Source: Clostridia bacterium (GTDB taxonomy: Bacteria; Bacillota; Clostridia; Christensenellales; CAG-138). Taken from it: 50,362 nt of DNA. The notes beneath the pieces were generated by a model. The model worked only from the letters and a program-made list of their open reading frames with translations, did not search any database and was not told where the DNA came from. The position numbers were made by a program, and so were the translations under genes. The stretch spans positions 1 to 50,362 of the forward strand of contig JAFRUN010000057.1 of assembly GCA_017438865.1 (NCBI GenBank), given 5' to 3'. Shown here piece after piece: positions 6,978-15,202 of this stretch (position 1 is its first letter; each line of letters opens with the position of its first letter).

Positions 6978-7412
6978 TTACTCTGCACGAACGCGCAAAA
7001 ACGCCTCGCTTTCGATCTCGATCACGTCGCCGATATCGAGTACGCGACCGGAATCGAGCGTCAGATATCCGTACAGAAAATCGGCTTTTGCGATCCTTCC
7101 GACCGCGTCCTCATAGGTCCCGCCGCTCTTTACAGGATCGGGAACGAAGCAGGTGAAAACCGCCTCCGGCGCATCCTCCGCGTTGAGCAGGATATGGAGC
7201 TTGCGGTTCAGCTCCTCCTTTTTGTTCTCGTCCAGAACGATCCGCTGCTCGGTATACCGCGCCGCCTCGTGGATCAGGTCGTCGTAACCCGTCAGCGCGG
7301 CAAACGGCGCAAACTGCGCAGCGCGATTCTTGCGGGGCATCCCGGGATGCTTCAAAGACGTCGGGTGCTCGCGATCGATGATGTCGCCGTATCGTTCTCT
7401 TGCGTCGCTCAT
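6978..7412 (-). CDS. YolD-like protein, distal partner of Y-family polymerase
   Basis: A 144-residue protein. The N-terminal third carries the pattern of YolD-like proteins that accompany UmuC/UvrX-type polymerases in Firmicutes: KHPGMPRKNRAAQFAPFAAL then GYDDLIHEAARYT. The rest has a predicted mixed alpha/beta make-up. Family knowledge: YolD-like proteins are thought to be functional analogues of UmuD, regulating translesion polymerases, but the mechanism is poorly known. It is the last gene of the minus-strand operon beginning with the polymerase at 10425; three metabolic or modifying genes lie between them, where direct adjacency is usual. The ribosome-binding site is weak (GAGAGC), and the start lies six nt after the RidA stop. 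Confidence 0.75.
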   Translation of the reverse strand: MSDARERYGDIIDREHPTSLKHPGMPRKNRAAQFAPFAALTGYDDLIHEAARYTEQRIVLDENKKEELNRKLHILLNAEDAPEAVFTCFVPDPVKSGGTYEDAVGRIAKADFLYGYLTLDSGRVLDIGDVIEIESEAFLRVRAE

Positions 7413-7418
7413 ATGCTC

Positions 7419-7796
7419 TCAGCCGACGATCTCCGCGATCGCCTCGATCTCCACCAGCACGTTTTTCGGCAGCGTCTTCACCGCCACGCACGAGCGTGCC
7501 GGCGCGCCTTTGATATACGTTGCGTAGACCGCGTTGAACGCCGCAAAGTCCGCCATATCCGCGATAAAGCAGGTCGTTTTGACGATGCTGTCCATGTTCG
7601 CGCCGCCCGCCTCCAGAACTGCCTTGACGTTTTTCAGCGACTGCTCCGCCTGCGTTTCGATCGTGTCGCCCGCGACCAGACCGGTTTTCGGATCGACCGG
7701 GATCTGTCCGGAGGTATACACAAGATTTCCGACGATCATGCCCTGCGAATAGGGACCGATCGCCGCGGGCGCATTGTTTGTTGCAATGATTTTCAT
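7419..7796 (-). CDS. ridA: RidA family reactive intermediate deaminase
   Basis: A 125-residue protein covering the whole RidA/YjgF/UK114 family fold. Landmarks: AIGPYSQG near the N-terminus, YTSGQIP, and GAPARSCVAV, which contains the arginine that binds the carboxylate of substrate. The enzyme hydrolyses reactive enamines and imines such as 2-aminoacrylate, protecting PLP enzymes. GGAGAACG precedes the ATG. It sits between an HD hydrolase and the YolD-like gene in the polymerase operon, an unusual context for RidA. Nothing in the sequence suggests a changed active site. Confidence 0.93.
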   Translation of the reverse strand: MKIIATNNAPAAIGPYSQGMIVGNLVYTSGQIPVDPKTGLVAGDTIETQAEQSLKNVKAVLEAGGANMDSIVKTTCFIADMADFAAFNAVYATYIKGAPARSCVAVKTLPKNVLVEIEAIAEIVG

Positions 7797-7815
7797 GTTC
7801 GTTCTCCTTTGCTAT

Positions 7816-8385
7816 TTATTTGCCTGATTCGATTTTTGCGATCGTATCGTTGTAGATTTCCTTGCGCAAACGCATAAGCCAGTCCGAAAACGCGACGATA
7901 TCGAACGCGTAAGTCTTGTTCAGTTCGTACTCGTTCGGCTCCCATGTTTCGATGGGCGACTCGTTGTGCTGGATCACCGCTTCGACCTTGTCGAGCGATT
8001 TATAGAGCTTCGCCTCCGGCGTTTCCAGCGCATTCATTTCGGCGTACAGCGCCGAAAACTCCGCGTCGAGCGGCGCGGGAAGCGAACGTACCCAGCGGTC
8101 CAGAAGCCGGTCCTCCGTCTGTTCGTCCGCGCTCGTTTTGAGAAACGTCGGAATGTCGCCCGTGAAGCACTCGCCGAGATCGTGGATGAGACACATCCGC
8201 GTGACTTTGTCAAGATCGAGCGCCGGAAACTCGCTTTTCAGCAGCATCGCCATCAGCGCGATCCGCCAGCTGTGCTCGGCGACGCTCTCCCGCCTTCCCT
8301 GCGATGTCGTGCAATGCCGCGTCGTGTCCTTCAGCCGTTCCGCAACGTGCAGAATGTCCAGAAATTCCCTCGGTTCCATATGCAT
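7816..8385 (-). CDS. HD-domain phosphohydrolase, YfbR-like (5'-nucleotidase type)
   Basis: A 189-residue HD-superfamily protein. The metal-binding signature is intact: H in VAEHSWR (residues 35-41), HD in IHDLGE, and a C-terminal aspartate in SLDKVEAV. Relatives such as E. coli YfbR remove phosphate from 5'-deoxynucleotides; other members act on related small phosphates, so substrate is inferred. AAGGAG five nt before the ATG at 8385 sets the start, and it directly abuts the stop of the GNAT gene. In a translesion polymerase operon a nucleotide-pool role would make sense, but this is inference. Confidence 0.85.
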   Translation of the reverse strand: MHMEPREFLDILHVAERLKDTTRHCTTSQGRRESVAEHSWRIALMAMLLKSEFPALDLDKVTRMCLIHDLGECFTGDIPTFLKTSADEQTEDRLLDRWVRSLPAPLDAEFSALYAEMNALETPEAKLYKSLDKVEAVIQHNESPIETWEPNEYELNKTYAFDIVAFSDWLMRLRKEIYNDTIAKIESGK

Positions 8386-8892
8386 CTATTCTCCTTCCCT
8401 TAAATCCGCTTCGGTCAGCATCAGCTCGATGATCCCGTTCTCCCGTCCGATCTCACGAAATCCGACCGCGCGGTGTATGCGGTACGCCGCATCCCGGTCC
8501 GGTTCAAAGTCGTTGTGAAGCCGCCTGACTCCGTGCGAAAACGCGTACGCCGCAAGCAGACGGAGTCCTTCTTTGCCGTAGCCCTTGCCGCGCTCCGGCG
8601 CATAGATCACAATCCCCATGTCCCACCAATCGCGCTCCGGCGTGTAGTGAAAATTCACGTCGCCGACGAACGCGCCGTCCGCAGTCCGTCTGAGATATGC
8701 GTAAAACCGTTCCGGTTCGTGCCCGATCCAGTCCGAAGAGAGCCGCTTCCATTCCTGTTCCGCCTCCGGAATACAGCCGTCCGGCGGAAACCACGGCGCG
8801 TTATACGCCATCGTTTCCGGATCGGACATCATCTGTACATAAAACCGTCCGTCCTCCGGTTTCGGGATATAGAGTTCAAGCGTTTCGGTCAT
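8386..8892 (-). CDS. GNAT-family N-acetyltransferase
   Basis: A 168-residue protein with the RimJ/RimL-like GNAT layout: a substrate half, then PERGKGYGKEGLRLL (the acetyl-CoA pyrophosphate loop), then the C-terminal strand with AVGFREIGREN. Acetyl-CoA is the expected donor; the acceptor (protein N-terminus, small amine or other) cannot be read from the sequence. The start has TAGGAGG, and that Shine-Dalgarno overlaps the stop codon of the polymerase gene, so translation is coupled. It is part of the five-gene minus-strand operon. Confidence 0.88.
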   Translation of the reverse strand: MTETLELYIPKPEDGRFYVQMMSDPETMAYNAPWFPPDGCIPEAEQEWKRLSSDWIGHEPERFYAYLRRTADGAFVGDVNFHYTPERDWWDMGIVIYAPERGKGYGKEGLRLLAAYAFSHGVRRLHNDFEPDRDAAYRIHRAVGFREIGRENGIIELMLTEADLREGE

Positions 8893-8901
8893 GCCGACCT
8901 C

Positions 8902-10425
8902 CTATGCCTTGTGCCCGCCGATCTGCGCGTTGCGCTCGATCGCCGTTGCGCCCTCCTGCAGGTTCAGCCCTCGCACCACGGCGTTTTTGCCGTATTTGTC
9001 GCGGATGTTCAAAAGCGCCTTCTGCCGCCGCGTCTCCCTTGCAAGCGCAGCGTCCTCCGCTTTTCGCGCTGTCTCCGACGCCGCGTAATCCGTGAACAGA
9101 TCGAGCTGTTCCGGCACGGCTTCCGCGTCCTTCACCTCGTCCGCGGTTTTGAGATCGCATACCGCCACGGTGAACCGCCGCATCAGAAGCATCCCGTCCG
9201 CCACACGGTCGAAGATCGCGCGCACCGCGTCCACGATGCGCTCGGTCGAAGCGACGTGCCGTCCGAGGTTCTGCGAGCCGTGCGCGGGCTTCGGCACCTT
9301 TCTGCCGTACCGGTCCGTAACGGTCTCGCCCTTATACGCTTCCGCCCGCGCGGCGTCGGTCAGGTTTTCGACGTCGTATCCGACGTCCAGCGTCACCTGA
9401 TCGGTATAAAGTCCCTTTCGCACCAGATCCATCGAAAGCTGATCCGCCATCTCCTGCACCACGACGCGCGCCTCCGCCGCCGTATACGGGCGCGAAAGCA
9501 CCTGTCCCTGACTCAAGCTCTTCGTTTCGGGCACATAGTTCCGGCAATCCCCGATCTCGGTCGGCTCCCAGCCCCATGCGTGATCGATCAGAAGCTCCGC
9601 GTTGACGCCGAACAGGCGATACAGCAGTTCCTCGTTCTTGTACGCCGTCGGCTTGCCGACCGAGCAGCGCGCCACGTCGCCCATCGTATACATGCCGTAG
9701 GTCTCGAGCTTTCGCGCGATGCCCCTGCCCACGCGCCAGAAATCGGTCAGCGGACGGTGGTCCCACAGCTCTTCGCGGTACTTTTTTTCATCGAGCTCCG
9801 CGATGCGCACGCCGTCCTTATCTGCGGGCATGCGCTTTGCCACGATGTCCATGGCGATCTTCGCGAGATACATATTCGTGCCGATGCCCGCCGTGGCGGT
9901 GATGCCCGTCTGCTCCAGAACGTCGCGGATCAGCAGCATGGCGAAATCGTGCGCCGTCATGCTTCTCTGCCTGAGATACGGCGTCGCGTCGATAAAGACC
10001 TCGTCCACCGAATAGACCAGAAGGTCCTCCGGCGAAACGTATTTCAGATAGATCTCGACGATGCTGCGCGAATAGCGCATATAGTGATACATCCGCGGCG
10101 TCGCAATAACGAGATCCAATTCCAGCGACGGATCCTTTCTGAGCTCGGACGCCAGAATGGACTTGCCCGTAAACCGGTGTTCCGGCGCGCGCACGAGCCG
10201 CTCGCGGTTGACCTCGCCGATGCGCTGTTTTGCCTCAAACAGCCGCGCGCGCCCGGGGATCCCGAGCGATTTCAGCGCAGGCGAAACGGCAAGACAGATC
10301 GTCTTGTCCGTGCGGCTTTCGTCGGCCACGACGAGGTTTGCGTCCAAGGGATCCAGCCCGCGCTCCGCACATTCGACGGAGGCGTAGAACGATTTCAAAT
10401 CGATCGCAATGTACTGCTTCTGCAT
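8902..10425 (-). CDS. Y-family DNA polymerase (UmuC/UvrX-like translesion polymerase)
   Basis: A 507-residue translesion polymerase. Catalytic metal ligands are present: D9 in AIDLKSFYASVE and D141-E142 in YSVDEVFID. The thumb and helix-hairpin-helix (GRGIARKLETYGMYTMGDVA) and the little-finger domain follow. Residues 440-444 are QLDLF, a canonical beta-clamp-binding motif, followed by a 63-residue basic tail. Length and motif order fit the Gram-positive UmuC/UvrX branch better than DinB. It copies damaged templates in the cytoplasm. GGAGG precedes the ATG. An extended -10 promoter lies just upstream. I saw no obvious LexA box, so SOS control is not supported by sequence. Confidence 0.95.
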   Translation of the reverse strand: MQKQYIAIDLKSFYASVECAERGLDPLDANLVVADESRTDKTICLAVSPALKSLGIPGRARLFEAKQRIGEVNRERLVRAPEHRFTGKSILASELRKDPSLELDLVIATPRMYHYMRYSRSIVEIYLKYVSPEDLLVYSVDEVFIDATPYLRQRSMTAHDFAMLLIRDVLEQTGITATAGIGTNMYLAKIAMDIVAKRMPADKDGVRIAELDEKKYREELWDHRPLTDFWRVGRGIARKLETYGMYTMGDVARCSVGKPTAYKNEELLYRLFGVNAELLIDHAWGWEPTEIGDCRNYVPETKSLSQGQVLSRPYTAAEARVVVQEMADQLSMDLVRKGLYTDQVTLDVGYDVENLTDAARAEAYKGETVTDRYGRKVPKPAHGSQNLGRHVASTERIVDAVRAIFDRVADGMLLMRRFTVAVCDLKTADEVKDAEAVPEQLDLFTDYAASETARKAEDAALARETRRQKALLNIRDKYGKNAVVRGLNLQEGATAIERNAQIGGHKA

Positions 10426-10455
10426 CGCCGTCCTCCGTCCTTTCTCTTTTTATTG

Positions 10456-10464
10456 ATTATACCA
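10456..10464 (-). promoter_or_regulatory. extended -10 promoter of the polymerase operon
   Basis: TGGTATAAT on the minus strand, about 30 nt before the polymerase ATG. No good -35 was seen. It is divergent from the TauE/SafE promoter. Confidence 0.65.
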
Positions 10465-10516
10465 TACCGGCCGACCGGAATCGAGAGGTATTTTTCGGTT
10501 CTTTTGAAATCCGTGT

Positions 10517-10544
10517 TTGTTTTCGGAGCGTTTTATGCTATAAT
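10517..10544 (+). promoter_or_regulatory. promoter of the TauE/SafE permease gene
   Basis: TTGTTT (10517-10522), 16-bp spacer, TATAAT (10539-10544) with an extended TGC before it. Confidence 0.75.
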
Positions 10545-10575
10545 ACCGTTATCTTCAGGAAAGGCAGGCCGCCCC

Positions 10576-11352
10576 GTGACGCCCACCGTCTGGACATATC
10601 TCATCATCTGCCCGCTCGTCTTTCTGGCGGGCTTCGTGGACTCTGTCGCGGGAGGCGGCGGAGTGATCTCGCTGCCGGCATACCTGATCGCGGGACTTCC
10701 TCCGAAGCTCGCCATGGGCACGAACAAGCTCGCGAACGGCTGCGGCACGGCGACGTCCGTCTTTAAGTACGCAAAGAGCGGTAAGATCGCATGGGACTGC
10801 GCGATCCCCGCGGGGATCGGGTGTCTTCTGGGCGCGACCGGCGGCTCGTCGCTTGCGGTCAATCTCCCCGACCGGATCCTGCAGATCATCATCCTTGCCG
10901 CGCTGCCGCTTGCGGCGGTCATTCTGATGCTTGCAAGGCACAGAACGGACGAGGATGTAAAATCTCTGCCGCGCGCAAAGACGATCCTTTATTCCGGTCT
11001 GATCGGGCTGACGCTCGGCGTCTACGACGGACTGATCGGTCCCGGCACCGGCACGTTTTTGACGATCGCGTTTTCGATCGTCCTCGGCTTCGGGCTTCTG
11101 AAATCCTCCGGCTGCGCACGCGTTGCGAACCTGTCGTCCAACGTCGCGTCGCTGATCGTTTTTCTCGTAAACGGCAGCGTGCTGTTCTCCGTCGGCATCC
11201 CCGCCATTTGCTGCTCGATGCTCGGCAACTACCTCGGCGCGCGCTACGCGATCAAGGGCGGCAGCAGGAAGATCCGGCTTGTCATGTTCTTCGTGCTCGG
11301 TCTGCTCTTTGTTAAAACGATCCTCTCCTTTACCGGCGTGATCGACTTCTGA
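10576..11352 (+). CDS. TauE/SafE family sulfite/anion permease
   Basis: A 258-residue integral membrane protein with the two homologous halves of the TauE/SafE (DUF81) family. The first half has GFVDSVAGGGGVISLP and MGTNKLANG; the second has GVYDGLIGPGTGTFLTI. About eight membrane helices are visible. Family members export or import sulfur-containing organic anions such as sulfite, sulfoacetate or taurine breakdown products; substrate here is unknown. A GTG at 10576, just after the promoter and a weak AGGAAAGG, is the only sensible start, because translation further upstream would run through the polymerase antisense region. It is monocistronic, followed by a strong terminator. Confidence 0.9.
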   Translation: MTPTVWTYLIICPLVFLAGFVDSVAGGGGVISLPAYLIAGLPPKLAMGTNKLANGCGTATSVFKYAKSGKIAWDCAIPAGIGCLLGATGGSSLAVNLPDRILQIIILAALPLAAVILMLARHRTDEDVKSLPRAKTILYSGLIGLTLGVYDGLIGPGTGTFLTIAFSIVLGFGLLKSSGCARVANLSSNVASLIVFLVNGSVLFSVGIPAICCSMLGNYLGARYAIKGGSRKIRLVMFFVLGLLFVKTILSFTGVIDF

Positions 11353-11370
11353 TCGTCTGCATATTACCAC

Positions 11371-11408
11371 GGCAGCGGTCCGTTAAAACGGATCGCTGCC
11401 TGTTTTTT
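11371..11408 (+). terminator. terminator of the TauE/SafE gene
   Basis: GGCAGCGGTCCGTT pairs imperfectly with AACGGATCGCTGCC, followed by TGTTTTTT. Confidence 0.9.
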
Positions 11409-11478
11409 GTCCGGATCGAAGCGATGCGGCCGCTCGCGGAAAAGCGCGGAATACCCGCTTTGAACGAGCGACTTTTCG

Positions 11479-11507
11479 TTGACATTACGGGGCGGATATG
11501 GTAAATT
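11479..11507 (+). promoter_or_regulatory. promoter of the proline catabolism gene set
   Basis: TTGACA (11479-11484), 17-bp spacer, TAAATT (11502-11507). It lies about 90 nt before the pyrroline-5-carboxylate dehydrogenase ATG. Confidence 0.8.
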
Positions 11508-11595
11508 AAACGTGGTGTATTGTCGCTGTTTTTTCCGCGATAGACCGGGAAAAACGGTGGTAATGATTTTGTGCATGAACTGAAAAGGAGGATCT

Positions 11596-13224
11596 ATGTC
11601 AAACGCTTATTTCACCATCAAACGACCGGAAAACGACGCTTTCCGCGGCTATCTGCCCGGATCGAAGGAACGCGCGGAACTGAAAGCGGAGCTTGCCCGC
11701 CAGTCCGCCGAGGTCGTGAAGATCCCGCTGATCATCGGAGGCAAAGAGATCTTTACGGAGAAAACGTTCAAGGTCACGATGCCGCATGATCACGGTCATG
11801 TGATCGCCGAATGCTCGATCGCCGGCGAAAAGGAACTGACCATGGCGGTCGACGCCGCGCTGGCAGCGAAAAAGGCATGGGAGAATATGCCGTGGGAGCA
11901 CCGTTCCGCGATCTTCCTGAAAGCAGCCGACATGATCACCGGACCGTATCGCAAGGTGCTGAACGCCTCGACTATGCTCGGTCAGTCCAAGACCGTGTTC
12001 CAGGCGGAGATCGACATTGCGGAGCTTGCGGACTTCCTGCGGTTCGGCGTATGGTCCGCGCAGGAGATCTTCAAGGATCAGCCCGCCTCCATTCCCGGCA
12101 TCTGGGACCGTCAGGACTACCGTGCGCTTGACGGGTTCATCTGCGCCATCACCCCGTTCAATTTCACCTCCATCGGCGGAAACCTTCCCACCGCGCCGGC
12201 GATCGTCGGCAACGTTGCGGTCTGGAAACCCTCCCGCACTGCGGTGCTTTCAAATTATTATTACATGAAGCTGCTCATGGACTGCGGACTTCCGGCGGGC
12301 GTCATCAATTTCGTGCCGTCGAACGGCAGCGACGTGGCGAAGTACGTCATTTCCCGTCCGGAGCTGGCGGGCTTCCATTTCACCGGCTCCACCGAGGTCT
12401 TCCAGAGCGTCTGGAAGCAGATCGGCGAGAACATTGCCTCCTACCGCAATTATCCGCGCATCGTCGGCGAAACCGGCGGAAAGGACTTCATCTTCGCGCA
12501 CAAGAGCGCCAAGGTTCGCCCGCTCGCGGCGGCGCTGATCCGCGGCTCCTTTGAGTTCCAGGGACAGAAATGCTCGGCATGCTCCCGTGCGTTCGTTCCC
12601 GCAAGCATCTGGCCGGAGGTCCTTTCGACCATGAAGGAAATGATGAAGGAAGCCACCATGGGCGACGTGCAGGATTTCGACACGTTCCTCGCCGCCGTCA
12701 TCGACAAGGCGTCCTTCGACCGCTGCAAGGGCTATCTGGATCGTGCAAAGCAGAGTCCGGACTGCGAGATCGTCATCGGCGGCAGCTGTGACGATTCGAA
12801 GGGCTGGTTCGTCGAACCCACCGTCATCGTCTGCAAGAAGCCGGATTACGAATCCATGGTCAACGAGATCTTCGGACCGATCGTCTCCGTGTACGTCTAC
12901 CCGGACGACGAGCTGGAAGAGACGCTCAAGGTCTGCGACGAAGCGTCTCCGTACGCCCTGACCGGCGCAATCTTTGCGCAGGACCGCGAAGCGATCGTCA
13001 TGATGGAAAAGGCGCTTCTGCATTCGGCGGGCAACTTCTATATCAACGACAAGTGCACCGGCGCCGTGGTCGGTCAGCAGCCGTTCGGCGGCGCGCGCGC
13101 TTCCGGCACGAACGACAAGGCGGGCACCGCGCTCAACATGATCCGCTGGATGAGCCCGCATTGCGTGAAGGAGACCTTCAATCCCTCCGATGCGATCGCT
13201 TACCCCTATATGTCGGAGAAGTGA
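11596..13224 (+). CDS. rocA: L-glutamate gamma-semialdehyde (1-pyrroline-5-carboxylate) dehydrogenase
   Basis: A 542-residue aldehyde dehydrogenase. Its length and N-terminus match stand-alone P5C dehydrogenases (RocA/PruA type), not PutA. Catalytic Cys326 is in EFQGQKCSACSR, and the general base Glu292 is in GETGGKD. The NAD site is marked by AITPFNFTSIGGNLP and HFTGSTEVF. It oxidises glutamate semialdehyde, in equilibrium with P5C, to glutamate using NAD+. AAGGAGG precedes the ATG at 11596. The five redox genes downstream look like the matching proline-oxidising complex, which makes the P5C assignment very firm. An intergenic hairpin separates it from them. Confidence 0.95.
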   Translation: MSNAYFTIKRPENDAFRGYLPGSKERAELKAELARQSAEVVKIPLIIGGKEIFTEKTFKVTMPHDHGHVIAECSIAGEKELTMAVDAALAAKKAWENMPWEHRSAIFLKAADMITGPYRKVLNASTMLGQSKTVFQAEIDIAELADFLRFGVWSAQEIFKDQPASIPGIWDRQDYRALDGFICAITPFNFTSIGGNLPTAPAIVGNVAVWKPSRTAVLSNYYYMKLLMDCGLPAGVINFVPSNGSDVAKYVISRPELAGFHFTGSTEVFQSVWKQIGENIASYRNYPRIVGETGGKDFIFAHKSAKVRPLAAALIRGSFEFQGQKCSACSRAFVPASIWPEVLSTMKEMMKEATMGDVQDFDTFLAAVIDKASFDRCKGYLDRAKQSPDCEIVIGGSCDDSKGWFVEPTVIVCKKPDYESMVNEIFGPIVSVYVYPDDELEETLKVCDEASPYALTGAIFAQDREAIVMMEKALLHSAGNFYINDKCTGAVVGQQPFGGARASGTNDKAGTALNMIRWMSPHCVKETFNPSDAIAYPYMSEK

Positions 13225-13246
13225 CAACAGAAAATCACCGAACACC

Positions 13247-13279
13247 GGAAGAAAGCCATGCGTCACCTGGCTTTCTTCC
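13247..13279 (+). promoter_or_regulatory. intercistronic hairpin after P5C dehydrogenase
   Basis: A perfect 12-bp stem (GGAAGAAAGCCA, 13247-13258, with 13268-13279) and 9-nt loop, 22 nt after the stop. No T tract follows directly, so it is more likely a leaky terminator or mRNA stability element than a full stop. Confidence 0.55.
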
Positions 13280-13313
13280 TGCGATAAGACATTTTTAAGA
13301 AAGGAACTGTGAA

Positions 13314-13619
13314 ATGAGGATTACCCGGCACCCGATCCTTACCTTTGAACGCGGTAAGGAGATCCATTTCACCTTCAACGGTCAGCCGATGAAGGGATTT
13401 GAGGGAGAAACGATCGCGGCCGCTCTCCACGCAGCAGGCGTAAAGGTGCTTGCCAAAAGCCCGGAGAAGCATCGCCCCCGCGGGTTTTACTGCGCGATCG
13501 GAAACTGTGCTTCCTGTCAGATGATCGTAGACGGAGAGCCAAACGTCCGCACCTGCATCACGCTTCTGAAAGAGGGCATGAAGGTCGAGACACAGGAAGG
13601 AAAGGGGAAGATCGAATGA
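13314..13619 (+). CDS. [2Fe-2S] ferredoxin-like subunit of proline dehydrogenase-type complex
   Basis: A 101-residue plant-type [2Fe-2S] protein. Cluster ligands are visible as C60-x4-C65-x2-C68 and C81. It belongs to the HcnA/opine oxidase small-subunit group, in which such a domain passes electrons from a flavin subunit. AAGGAACTG precedes the ATG. Its TGA overlaps the ATG of the next gene, so production is coupled to the FAD/NAD subunit. Role as electron carrier within the complex is inferred from gene order. Confidence 0.9.
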   Translation: MRITRHPILTFERGKEIHFTFNGQPMKGFEGETIAAALHAAGVKVLAKSPEKHRPRGFYCAIGNCASCQMIVDGEPNVRTCITLLKEGMKVETQEGKGKIE

Positions 13620-14698
13620 AAGAAGTCGAACTGTTGATCATCGGATCCGGCCCCGCGGGCTTATGCGCCGCCATCTCCGCGGCGTCGTCCGGCGCGAAGG
13701 TGCTCGTTCTGGAGCGCAGCTTCCGGCCCGGCGGACAGCTCATCAAGCAGACGCATATGTTCTTCGGTTCGGAAAGCCAGTACGCCTCCCACAGAGGCGT
13801 GGACATCGCAGGCATCCTTCTGAAGAAGATCGAAGAATTCGGCGATTTGATTGAGATCATGCTCAACGCGACCGCCGTCGGTTTCTATGAGGACAATGTG
13901 GTGACCGTTCTGAAGGACGAGAAGGAGTATTTCAAGATCAAGGCACAGTCCGTCATCTGCGCCACCGGCGCGTATGAGAAGTCCCTCGCCTTCCCCAACA
14001 ACGACCTGCCCGGCATCTACGGCGCGGGCGCCGTGCAGACGCTGATGAACGTTTACGGGATCTGTCCCGGCAACCGCGTTCTGATGGTCGGCGCCGGCAA
14101 TATCGGCGTGATCGTGAGCTATCAGCTCATGCAGGCGGGCATTGAGGTCGTTGCGGTCCTCGACGCGGCGCCGCGCATCGGCGCGTACCTCGTCCACGCA
14201 TCCAAGCTCGCCAGGATGGGCGTGCCCATTCTCACCTCGCATACGGTCAAGGAGGCGATCGGCACCGACTGTCTCGAAGCCGCCGTCGTATGTGAAGTGG
14301 ACGACAGATTCCGTCCGATCCCCGGCACCGAGAAGCGCTATGACGTAGACGTGATGTGCATTTCCGTCGGTCTGAATCCGTTAAACGAGCTTCTCGCCAT
14401 GCGCGGCGTGGAGATGAAATACGTCGCGCAGCTAAGTGGATACGTTCCCATGCGGACCGAAAACTGTGAGACCGCCATCCCGGGCATCTTTGTCGCGGGT
14501 GACGCCTCCGGCATTGAAGAAGCGAGCTCCGCCATGGCGGAAGGATATCTTGCAGGCTTGTGCGCCGCCGCCAAGCTCGGTCACGTCCCGGCGGATTTCG
14601 AGCAGCGCAGAAAGACGTATCTCAAAGAGCTCGAAGATCTGCGGTCCGGTCCTGTCGGAGACCGGATCCGTGCCGGAATGAAAATCAGCCGGCTGTAA
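13616..14698 (+). CDS. FAD/NAD(P)-binding oxidoreductase subunit (HcnB / PDH alpha-like)
   Basis: A 360-residue two-dinucleotide-fold flavoprotein. GSGPAG at residues 9-14 is the FAD site, GAGNIG near residue 160 the NAD site, and GIFVAGDASG near the C-terminus the second FAD contact. It resembles the alpha subunits of archaeal dye-linked proline dehydrogenases and HcnB. Those often carry a C-terminal BFD-type Cys domain; here this part is missing and encoded separately at 15203-15484. It probably accepts electrons from the substrate-oxidising subunit and passes them to NAD+ or a quinone. ATGA overlap with the upstream [2Fe-2S] gene. Confidence 0.9.
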   Translation: MKEVELLIIGSGPAGLCAAISAASSGAKVLVLERSFRPGGQLIKQTHMFFGSESQYASHRGVDIAGILLKKIEEFGDLIEIMLNATAVGFYEDNVVTVLKDEKEYFKIKAQSVICATGAYEKSLAFPNNDLPGIYGAGAVQTLMNVYGICPGNRVLMVGAGNIGVIVSYQLMQAGIEVVAVLDAAPRIGAYLVHASKLARMGVPILTSHTVKEAIGTDCLEAAVVCEVDDRFRPIPGTEKRYDVDVMCISVGLNPLNELLAMRGVEMKYVAQLSGYVPMRTENCETAIPGIFVAGDASGIEEASSAMAEGYLAGLCAAAKLGHVPADFEQRRKTYLKELEDLRSGPVGDRIRAGMKISRL

Positions 14699-14709
14699 GG
14701 AGGATGAAT

Positions 14710-15198
14710 ATGTTTGAGAAAACAGGCGTGGCCTCCCGTGAGATGGTCATGACGAAGTTCCCTTCCGTCGAACGGATCAACAAAGGTCCCGTCGCGGTGG
14801 TGGAGTGCTATCAGAAGATTCCCTGCAACCCCTGCCAGACTGCCTGTCCCGCCGGCGCGATCCGGATCGGCGACGACATCAACAACATCCCCGAGCGGGA
14901 TGAAAACCGGTGCACGGGCTGCGGTATGTGCGTTGCGAAATGTCCCGGACTGGCCATCATGATCGTCGACGGTTCCAAATCGGCGGACACCGTGGAGTTC
15001 CGCATCCCCTATGAGTTCCTGCCGCTGCCCGAAGCGGGTGAAACGGTCATCGGCCTCGACCGCGCCGGACAGCCCGTCTGCAAGGCAAAGGTCGTCCGCG
15101 TCATGAATCCGCCCTCCTTCGACCGCACGCCGGTCGTTACGCTGGAGGTCGATCGCGCGTATCTCTATGACTTCAGAAACTTCAGGAGGGAGGATTGA
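14710..15198 (+). CDS. 4Fe-4S dicluster ferredoxin-like subunit
   Basis: A 162-residue protein with two cluster motifs: C33, C39, C42, C46 and C68, C71, C74, C78 (CTGCGMCVAKCPG). AAGGAGG at 14697-14703 fits the ATG at 14710; the ATG at 14704 touches the Shine-Dalgarno and is rejected. The last 70 residues form a strand-rich domain that I do not recognise. It lies between the FAD/NAD and BFD-type subunits and presumably extends the electron path. The cysteine spacing of the first cluster is slightly non-standard (C-x5-C-x2-C-x3-C). Confidence 0.88.
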   Translation: MFEKTGVASREMVMTKFPSVERINKGPVAVVECYQKIPCNPCQTACPAGAIRIGDDINNIPERDENRCTGCGMCVAKCPGLAIMIVDGSKSADTVEFRIPYEFLPLPEAGETVIGLDRAGQPVCKAKVVRVMNPPSFDRTPVVTLEVDRAYLYDFRNFRRED

Positions 15199-15202
15199 TC
15201 GC

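Noticed and set aside
8473-10575. Long N-terminal extension of the TauE/SafE reading frame
   Set aside because: The extension is antisense to the polymerase and GNAT genes. The promoter at 10517-10544 and GTG at 10576 define the real gene.
10426-10575. LexA-type SOS box upstream of the Y-family polymerase
   Set aside because: No convincing palindrome of the Gram-positive LexA type was seen in this interval.
11353-11595. 70-codon minus-strand ORF in the gap after the TauE/SafE gene
   Set aside because: It has no ribosome-binding site and crosses a clear terminator and a plus-strand promoter.
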